Source: Epiperipatus broadwayi (Eukaryota; Onychophora; Udeonychophora; Euonychophora; Peripatidae). Taken from it: 64,000 nt of DNA. Location: the NCBI GenBank assembly GCA_028023455.1, contig JAQFVV010000449.1:130001-194000 (forward strand), written 5' to 3'. The translations under genes and the position numbers were made by a program. Position 1 is the first letter of the stretch. Every line of letters starts with the position of its first letter. Below the pieces are notes generated by a model. That model saw nothing but the letters and a program-made list of their open reading frames with translations, made no database searches and was not told where the DNA came from. Positions 57,240 through 64,000 of the stretch are shown in pieces.

Positions 57240-58560
57240 GTTAATTATTGCCATGTTAAATTCAATATTTACACTTCTAAATAGTTATTTTTTCATTTTT
57301 TTAATTCAAAAAAATCTTTAATATATAAATAGTAAAGAAGGTTTATTAGTAAAAGGGTTAAGAACCGGCGATTTTTTTGAGGTCTCCCTAAGGTGACCCC
57401 TTAATTTTCTTAAAGTCAAATATATAATTACTACTAAAATACGAGCATCACAAACTTTCAGACAAACATATCGTTAATATATTGTAATAAAGTAAATTTA
57501 CACGATTAACAAATTTTAATTAAAAAAATATAAATTTTTAATTGTGTTCTTTGTTAATATATATATTTAGAGAAATTGTCCTTTCAAATGAAGGTGATAT
57601 TTTGTAACCCTAACTAAAAGCAGGTTACATAGCTCAAAAGAACAGATAATAAAACCAGTTTTCTAACAAATAAGGATTTTAAAAATAAGAAATAATTTAT
57701 CCAAGATTTTATTCATTAATCTTAAAACTTTCACTGCTATTTTAATAATTATTGGTTAAGGTCAAATTACATGTTAAAACCTAAAGGCAAACTTTTTTTT
57801 TATTTGCTATATCTTTTATCGTTGTAATACTAATATTTCAATTCATTTCTTTATTTAATCTACAATTCTACAGCACAATGTAAAAAACGAAAACCATAAA
57901 TAATAAAAATAACCATTATAAAAAAAGAGAAAACAACAACAAAAAAACACCTGGAGTATATAAGAGAAAAATGAAATTATTGCAATAAATTAAAGATTAT
58001 ATTTGTCAAGAATTTGATTATAATTTTTATCATTCAGACTGAAATGATAACAGACACAATCCAGAAAATTTAAGTGCCTGAGTAACAGGTTTTGATAGAA
58101 AAAAAAGTCGAAGTCCTCGTTTTATATTCTGCAGAATTAAATAAAATATTTATCAGATTTTGATAGTCTGCTCTGACAGTTACTATTTCATATAAAAATT
58201 TCAATTCCCTTATTTTTCATCTAACAAAAGAAATGTAGTATGCTATCTTTATTTAAGCTGATATGTCAACATTTTATGGTACTTAAGAATTAGTGCAGAC
58301 ACCAAGATTGATTATGGATCATTCTAGACCCTATGGTTGGCCGCCATTTTTTTTATTATATAGTTTCAGGGGCATAGATATCCCATAAGCGTAATAAATA
58401 TTTTTACTTTTTAATATTAAAAAATATCAATAAATCAATTATAAATTCATATTATCTTTAAAAAATAGCAATAAACGTAATATAAATTCCATTCATAACA
58501 TGTAATTGATTTATTTTTTTATATATCATGTCACATCTAATTCACAGTACTTGACCTTTA
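57240..58560. other. AT-rich intronic stretch, nothing recognised
   Basis: No gene or repeat relationship seen. Confidence 0.4.
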
Positions 58561-58597
58561 CTGTGGTTTTTTTTTTTTTCAAATCTTATTCATCAAA

Positions 58598-58822
58598 ATG
58601 ATTACCATTTGCGATCTTCCATCAACAGAAGAACAGACAATTCAGTATTTACAAAACTATGATCTACTCCCTTCCCAAAAACTGTGTAATAATGATCATG
58701 ATATGAGACTTTATTTTCAACCAGACACACAATGTCAATGCAATGCGAATGTTTTTCGTAAACAAATATCACTTCGGAAAAGATTAGAGTTGGATTTATT
58801 TATAGCTAGTGTGAGGAATTAA
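58598..58822 (+). pseudogene. Merlin/ISXO2-like transposase, N-terminal fragment
   Basis: A 74-residue frame starts MITICDLPSTEEQTIQYLQN, then LLPSQKLCNNDHDMRLYF, DTQCQCNANVFRKQISLRK and a truncated end. The order (short helical start, C-x2/4-H-type half, C-N-x-x-x-F-R-K-x-I-S-L-R) is that of the zinc-ribbon N-terminus of Merlin (IS1016/ISXO2-related) transposases common in invertebrate genomes. The DDE-type catalytic part is not visible downstream. The assignment is from pattern familiarity; a chance frame is unlikely given its composition. Confidence 0.5.
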
Positions 58823-58929
58823 TGACCATACAATGAAGAAAATGACAGTTACATTTGTATGAGAAAATGATTATGGGTTTGAACAACTACCTCCAAGAAG
58901 TTTGCACCTATAGCCTTTTATCTAGATCA

Positions 58930-59210
58930 TCGTGCAAAATCAGAGGTCTTATCAAAATAGTAGAAATCGACAAAAGTCTTCTAAGCAAGAGGAAAAACAA
59001 ATAATGAAGAATACTTCCACAGCATTGGTAAGTCGGTGGCTTGTGCTGAGAGACTGGAAAGTGCTTTATAATAATTGTTCAAAGGAGAGCAGGCTTGGGC
59101 AATAGCTAAAGTGCAATTTGCTATAAACAAAAAAGACCCAAGCATCCCTCCCTCTCTTGAAGAAGTGGGCTCTTTGAAAGGATTTAAATATCTTTGAATA
59201 TTAAACAAAT
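58930..59210 (+). pseudogene. Possible coding remnant, family unknown
   Basis: A + strand frame reads NNEEYFHSIGKSVACAERLE, two stops, then EQAWAIAKVQFAINKKDPSI and LEEVGSLKGFKYL before a stop at 59196. The composition is more natural than the AT-rich background. A 75-codon frame also exists on the opposite strand (58981-59208). Because it lies just after the Merlin-like piece it could be part of the same element or a captured exon. No family recognised. Confidence 0.3.
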
Positions 59211-59219
59211 AAATTTAAA

Positions 59220-61280
59220 TCATTTTAAATATTAGAAGCGAAAGTGCTGTGATTATATGTTATATATTGAAAACATGCAGAGCATGATAAATAAAAGCTA
59301 AATTTAACATATAGATTACCTTTTCTGCATAAATGCCCAGAATATATATATGATTATCATCATTATTGTAATAAGATTTAATGTGTAAATATATATATAA
59401 CATTTGAGATTGTTTATAACACTATACAATAAATACAAAGCTGGGCATACTATTTCTGTGCATATGCATAGAGAACAATGCCATCACATGGACCATAAAT
59501 GGCTATTATGATCATAGTGTTGTATTAGCCATAGGTTCTTCCTTGTAACCAGCATAATTCTCTGTTTTTGCAGAGAAACAGTGCCACCAAGCGATATACA
59601 GTGGCTAATTAACCAGTACCATATTTTAAAATGTTCTCTAACAAAGCATAAGTCAAAATTTAACAAGATATAATCGCCATATATATTTAAGGTTGACTAT
59701 GGTTAAAAATAATGAATACTTAAATCAATCCAGCTTCATATTGTATCAAAATATGTATCAATTTATTAAAATCAGTGAACAAGCCTGAGAGTTATCTCAA
59801 TGTAAGAATTGCCAACAACAGCCCAAATAAATGAAAATATGTAATAGAATATCTCCTTTGCTTAATATATAAATAATATTCGAGATTAAAACCCTAACAC
59901 TATATGATAAATATTTTAAAATACTTTCTAACCAAGCATAAATCAAAATGTAATAAGAATTTGATTAGAAAGTATTTAAAAAATATTTACATGTTGTAAG
60001 TTTTAGTTTTGAATGTTATGCATATATATAATTTACTGAATGGATTTTAATTTTCAGGTGAATTACTTACAGAGATAGATATTTTTAACTGCCAAATTTA
60101 TCTCATTCACCAGAGGTCAGTTTACAATTCATGGTCAGGTCATGAAAGTGTTACTATTAATTAATTTCAATGAGCTATATGTTCATATAATTCTTGTCTT
60201 TTTTACTTTATAGTCTATTGATTGACTTCATGTTCATATAATCCTGTCTTTCTTACTTTATAGGTTTTTATTTCATGTCAGTCTAAACCTCTTGATTTTA
60301 ATACAAAATTTTAATTAAGAAATTAATGCTTGTTATTGTATTACATATTCGATTATTTCAAAGTTGAATATCATTATCTTTTATTATTACATTGTAATTA
60401 CATTATTATCACATAACGTGTTCAAATGAAAGCAATGAGTTTTACAAAGTGCTTGCAGAGCCATCTATGAATCAATGCATTTTTTATATTGTCACATACT
60501 TACAAATGTTAAGGATCTTATCGTGTCTGGATCATAAGTTATAGCATGAAATATGAGTGTATTACATACCTTCATGGATCATCTCCAAAACTCTCTGCCA
60601 TTCCAACGTCTTGAAATTTTGAAATATTTTTGTTTATGGCTTTGCTTCCACCCACATTTTAAATCATTTTAAAAATTTCAGTCACAGATTTACTCAATAT
60701 AAAAAAAATAACAGTAACACATTTCATTATGGATGAGGTTACAAAACACATGATCACACTTTGTCATAATTCATGATCCCAAATGTGCTAGGGTTTCAAA
60801 ATTCTCATGGTAAGTAGCTACTCTAAGGCACTTTATGTTGCACAAGGTATCTTGGAAGAAAAGAATTGGACATTTATAAATTTTATATATGCATCCACTG
60901 GCACTGATTTGGGTAGCAAAAAATAATTCTGTTAACTTAAGTCTCTTTATTCTAACCAGCATCCTGATATCCAAGTTAGTGTCTGTGGATGCATATATAA
61001 AATTATAAATGTCCCTGTGAAAAAGTATCTTGTTTACTTTTTCTATATTGCCTGCAGTGTGTATATTAAGCAAAGATTTCTATTTGTAAATCAAATCTTA
61101 GATACCTAGATGAAGGATAAGTATTCATGATTGGCGTATGTGCAGTAATTGCCGTATGCCACACCCATAATAAAATATACATGAATTAATTTCAAGTCTA
61201 ATCTATAAAATCATCTAAGTTGCCACATCTTTAAATATTAAATAATCTCCTTACTGTACAAATCAATATCTGATCTGAAT
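59220..61280. other. AT-rich intronic stretch
   Basis: Two partly matching segments occur around GATATATTTTAAAATGTTCTCTAAC...AAGCATAA at 59620 and ATATTTTAAAATACTTTCTAACCAAGCATAA at 59908. A further inverted pair near 60880 and 61000 (TTTATAAATTTTATATATGC / GCATATATAAAATTATAAAT) spans the 100-codon frame at 60771, which is therefore not supported as a gene. Confidence 0.45.
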
Positions 61281-61284
61281 ATCA

Positions 61285-61335
61285 GCAGCAGCAGCATTTT
61301 AACCATTATCAATCCACTGCAGACTGAAGAGGATT
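61285..61335 (-). mobile_element. LINE-A 3'-terminal scrap
   Basis: CAGCAGCATTTTAACCATTA then TCAATCCACTGCAGACTGAA is the reverse complement of the LINE-A terminus (compare 23720-23790). Confidence 0.6.
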
Positions 61336-61336
61336 G

Positions 61337-61545
61337 ATGCCTGTCCATTAAAGTTTGAAGATTTGCTATCTTAATATAAACTGAGCACTGATTGTATATA
61401 TGTGTGGGAGCTGATGTTCTGGACCAACTGATGAGTGCTGGTTCAGTGTGAATTACATATAGTGGTGATCATGTGTGTTGGTTGTGTAGGATGAAGTGGA
61501 TGATTAAAGGAAGCTTGAAAGTCTGGGTGCAAATCCCCCCAAATT
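61337..61545 (+). repeat. Fold-back family F1, single arm
   Basis: GCCTGTCCATTAAAGTTTGA, TTAATATAAACTGAGCACTG, CTGGACCAACTGATGAGTGC, TGGTTCAGTGTGAATTACAT and AAGTCTGGGTGCAAATCCCC. The B-box-like GTGCAAATCCCC ends it. Confidence 0.75.
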
Positions 61546-61571
61546 ATATCTAGCTTAAAATATTAAGTACT

Positions 61572-61725
61572 ATAAACAACACATGATCACCATTTCTTAT
61601 GCTTGCTCTCAACCATTATTCAAACAGGCAAAATGCTCTATACCTATTACCACTCAGTGCAAGTGAGAGTAACCAATGGATGCCAGAAGGCAATACGCAT
61701 AGAGAGTTTTGCCTGTTTGAATTAA
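61572..61725. repeat. Fold-back/MITE family F2, shortened copy
   Basis: The outer flank CACATGATCACCATTTCTTA is followed by TTCAAACAGGCAAAATGCTC, TACCACTCAGTGCAAG, ACCAATGGATGCCAGAAGG, then directly CATAGAGAGTTTTGCCTGTT. The two ends meet after an internal deletion. Confidence 0.8.
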
Positions 61726-62173
61726 GTACTATACATGTATTTAATTATATGTTTCTGTTTAATTAAATTTTATATCTGGGATAAGGATAATCTCTAGGTT
61801 AATAAATTATTTGAAATTATCATTAATATATATATATGAAATATAACTTTGATTTAGGTTATTGTAATCTAGTTGTGGATTACTTTATAACAGGTTTATA
61901 AAAATTTATATAAAGAAACAATTATATTATTCTGCTACATTTTACTTAAAGATGCATCTATAGTCTTTGTTTAAAATTAAGTTTCCTGTTAACCTGAAAC
62001 CAGTTATTTAATGATTTTCTTTATGAAATAAAACTCTAATCGGAGCAATGCTTTCCTTAACAATCAGGAAACACAGCTTATAGAATTTCATGAAATCAAA
62101 TCAGTTACTGTAAAGTTCATCACAATAAAATATAAATAATATAAATTCATTCAAGCATCTTTTTTTTTTCCAG

Positions 62174-62377
62174 GTTGCAATTCAAAATAAAGAAATGTCA
62201 TTGGACCCTCGGCTAAGAGACATTCGAGAACGAGAAAGACTTCGAGAAATGAAAGAAAGAGAGTTGCAGAGAGCCCGGATGATGAAGGACCCCAGAATGC
62301 AAATGCCTCATCATGCAGGATATTATAACAAGGGAGGTCAACGAGATGTCAAAAGTGCATGGGATACTTACATGTGA
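62174..62377 (+). CDS. Terminal coding exon of the same unrecognised host gene
   Basis: A 204-bp exon: 67 codons and a TGA stop. The acceptor is a pure T tract followed by CCAG, and the frame opens at its first base (Val-Ala-Ile-Gln), in phase 0 with the donor at 45186. Residues 8-40 of this exon are strongly charged and Arg/Glu-rich with a helical look (DPRLRDIRERERLREMKER), followed by Met/His-rich DPRMQMPHHAGYY and the C-terminal WDTYM. Such tails occur in cytoskeletal scaffold and RNA-associated proteins, but composition alone does not identify a family. The Met at 62195 opens an apparent 60-residue frame, but the frame is open seven codons upstream to the splice acceptor, so I treat it as an internal Met. 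Base composition is clearly richer in G+C than the flanks, as expected of a selected exon. Confidence 0.82.
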   Translation, partial: VAIQNKEMSLDPRLRDIRERERLREMKERELQRARMMKDPRMQMPHHAGYYNKGGQRDVKSAWDTYM

Positions 62378-62641
62378 ATTGCTTCATAATAAGTTTACAC
62401 TTCAATATTCAAAATCAAAATTGCAGATGTAACATATATCCACTAGTAGTAATTTGCTGTAAGCATTCATTAGGTGAAGTTAAAAGAGCCAGGATATATA
62501 AAGAAGTGAAGAAAAATTAGTAATACATATATATGGTTAAGCAATATCAAATGATTTGATTGGTGCTTAGAAGATAGGACTTATCTCTCCAATGATATTT
62601 ATATTAGTGAAGTAAATTCTGATAAAATCAACAACAATATT

Positions 62642-62702
62642 ATAAAATTTTACATATGCAAATATGCAATTTCCATATTTATTTGCATATGTAAAATTTT
62701 AT
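62642..62702. repeat. Perfect 23-bp inverted repeat in the 3' UTR
   Basis: Arms 62642-62664 and 62680-62702 are exact reverse complements around a 15-nt spacer. Each arm holds an octamer-like ATTTGCAT/ATGCAAAT core. If transcribed it would form a strong stem near the end of the host mRNA. Confidence 0.8.
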
Positions 62703-62780
62703 TTTTTAAAAAGCAAGACATTTTATTGCTTTGTTTTGTACAGGTAAAAAAAATAATTTTTACATTAATGCAATTTTTAA

Positions 62781-62786
62781 AATAAA
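62781..62786 (+). promoter_or_regulatory. Candidate polyadenylation signal AATAAA
   Basis: First AATAAA on the + strand after the stop codon of the host gene, about 400 bp downstream. Such hexamers are frequent by chance at this AT content, so support is weak without transcript ends. Confidence 0.3.
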
Positions 62787-64000
62787 AACAACAGAAAGTC
62801 ACATGATCTCTGGTAGCTTTTTAAAATTTACAATAACAATTTAAATGTATAATGACTTTCAATTTAAATTTTTTTTAATTATAATGACTTTCAAATCTCA
62901 GAATACAAAAAAAAAATCCATTTTTGAATATATATATATATTTTAAATATAACTCCCTCTGCCCAAGTTCTAATTTCTGTATTACTATCTTATTTCTCAA
63001 ATTAATATAATGTTTTTAAAAATAACAAATTTTCATATATAATTGATAAATAGTTCTTAAAAATATAACTTAATTTTTTCATATATGTACATAAAAATGT
63101 ACTCATTGTTAACAAACATGCGTAGCCATAAACTCTTAAATCTAAGTAGAAAGTTTCCTAAGTGAACTTAGCTTCCTTTCAGGTATCCAGACCAGCTAGA
63201 CATTGAACTGTCATTCACCAAAGAACTACCTAGCTATAAGCAAGGAAGAATATGCCCATTGACTAACAGTTGATTACTTTGGAATGCCTTCTCTTTGAAT
63301 ATTCCTCTTTAGAGGGTGTTGGAGAAGCCTTTTTAGCTTAGTGTTATGGAAGGTTGTTTTATCTTTTTTTGTTTACATACACACACACACATACGTACAT
63401 AAATTACTAGAAAGAAACAAAAAAAAAAAAACCAGCAGGTTGTTTAATACATTTATAAGTACCCTATTCTAGTAAGATAATGATTAGGCAAACTAAATAT
63501 CGGTCAAACTATACATACTGCATATTTGTGTGTGTATATATATAGAATGGTTGTAGCAGCGCTCAATAACGAAGATACTCATTTATAAAAGTCTGAGATT
63601 GGATGTCGTCTATCTTGATGTATATATATGATGACACCATTCACAATTCCATTGTATAGATATGCCTACAGCATGTTAAAATTAGGTAAAACTTTATAAC
63701 AATATTTTAAAATAAAATATTTCCATGAGTAATGGATACAAGAATTTGGTCTAAATTATGTTTCCAATTTTTTCAATCATTTTTTTATGTGTTATGATCA
63801 TCTTAAATTTTAAACAATTTAATTTATATACTGTACATATAAAACATTTCAATTAATTTTTAAAATAGTGTAAAAATATCCCACTACGTGGAGCTACGGT
63901 ACAGAAAATTTTTGCTTTTTTTTTTACCTGAATGAATTTTCACAAACAAAATAACTCAACTTGTATGATATAAATTTTTTTTCTTTTTAATTCACCGAAA

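Larger units (their letters stand above)
45186..62173 (+). other. Intron of about 17 kb (phase 0) filled with repeats
   Basis: Bounded by GTAAGC and a T-tract plus CCAG, 16,988 bp long. It contains a perfect tandem duplication, two LINE-B 3' ends on the opposite strand, an 82-83 bp minisatellite, fold-back repeats, a SINE and a Merlin-like fragment, each listed separately. No further convincing exon was seen in it, but a short alternative exon could be missed by eye. Confidence 0.7.
62378..62800 (+). other. Probable 3' UTR of the host gene
   Basis: AT-rich sequence directly after the TGA. It contains a perfect 23-bp inverted repeat at 62642-62702 and a candidate AATAAA at 62781. The true cleavage site is not known; another AATAAA lies at 63711. 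The rest to 64000 is AT-rich with no gene seen. Confidence 0.5.

Noticed and set aside
60771-61073. 100-residue frame on the minus strand
   Set aside because: It spans an inverted repeat pair in AT-rich DNA and shows no known motif.

Overview
The window looks like a stretch of a large, AT-rich metazoan nuclear genome. Almost all of it is non-coding and made of decayed transposable elements, microsatellites and fold-back repeats, and there is no bacterial-style gene packing. Short exons are flanked by canonical GT/AG splice sites and separated by an intron of about 17 kb. Together with tRNA-derived SINEs, APE-type LINEs, mariner and hAT remnants and a long (TCTA)n array, this suggests a repeat-rich invertebrate. 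My guess is a mollusc, perhaps a cephalopod; that is an inference from repeat style, not from a marker gene.

One host gene is supported. Its last two coding exons on the + strand are 45009-45185 and 62174-62377. Both junctions are phase 0, and joined they give 126 residues ending in a basic/acidic Arg-Glu-rich tail. I do not recognise the protein. Earlier exons were not found and may lie upstream of the window. The 3' UTR follows 62377, with a possible AATAAA at 62781.

Layout: 1-6450 holds 3' scraps of a LINE (LINE-A), a fold-back repeat (family F1) and degenerate tandem repeats. A hAT element with intact ends and an 8-bp target duplication lies at 6458-7950. 11-18 kb is a cluster of a second fold-back/MITE family (F2) and a nest: an old LINE (LINE-C, 14945-18045) interrupted by F2 copies and by two 3' ends of another LINE (LINE-B). 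19-24.4 kb carries LINE-A reverse transcriptase, endonuclease and C-terminal fragments on both strands, plus two short tRNA-derived retroelements. 24.5-30 kb has a large F1 fold-back, a LINE-B end and two mariner remnants in opposite orientation. 30.7-36 kb has the (TCTA)n array, a complex fold-back and a second hAT transposase (ZBED5-like). 37-44 kb has further F2, LINE-A, a fold-back carrying a tRNA-Gly-derived insertion, and a 683-bp near-perfect hairpin. The big intron (45186-62173) contains a perfect 118-bp tandem duplication, two LINE-B ends, an ~82-bp minisatellite, F1 and F2 copies, other fold-backs, a second SINE family and a Merlin-like transposase fragment.

No CRISPR, operon, rRNA or intact autonomous transposon is present. 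The transposon open frames are fragments; no full-length transposase or reverse transcriptase remains. The main points of interest are the short tRNA-derived retroelements with target-site duplications, the number and size of long inverted repeats, and the order of events recorded by nested insertions.
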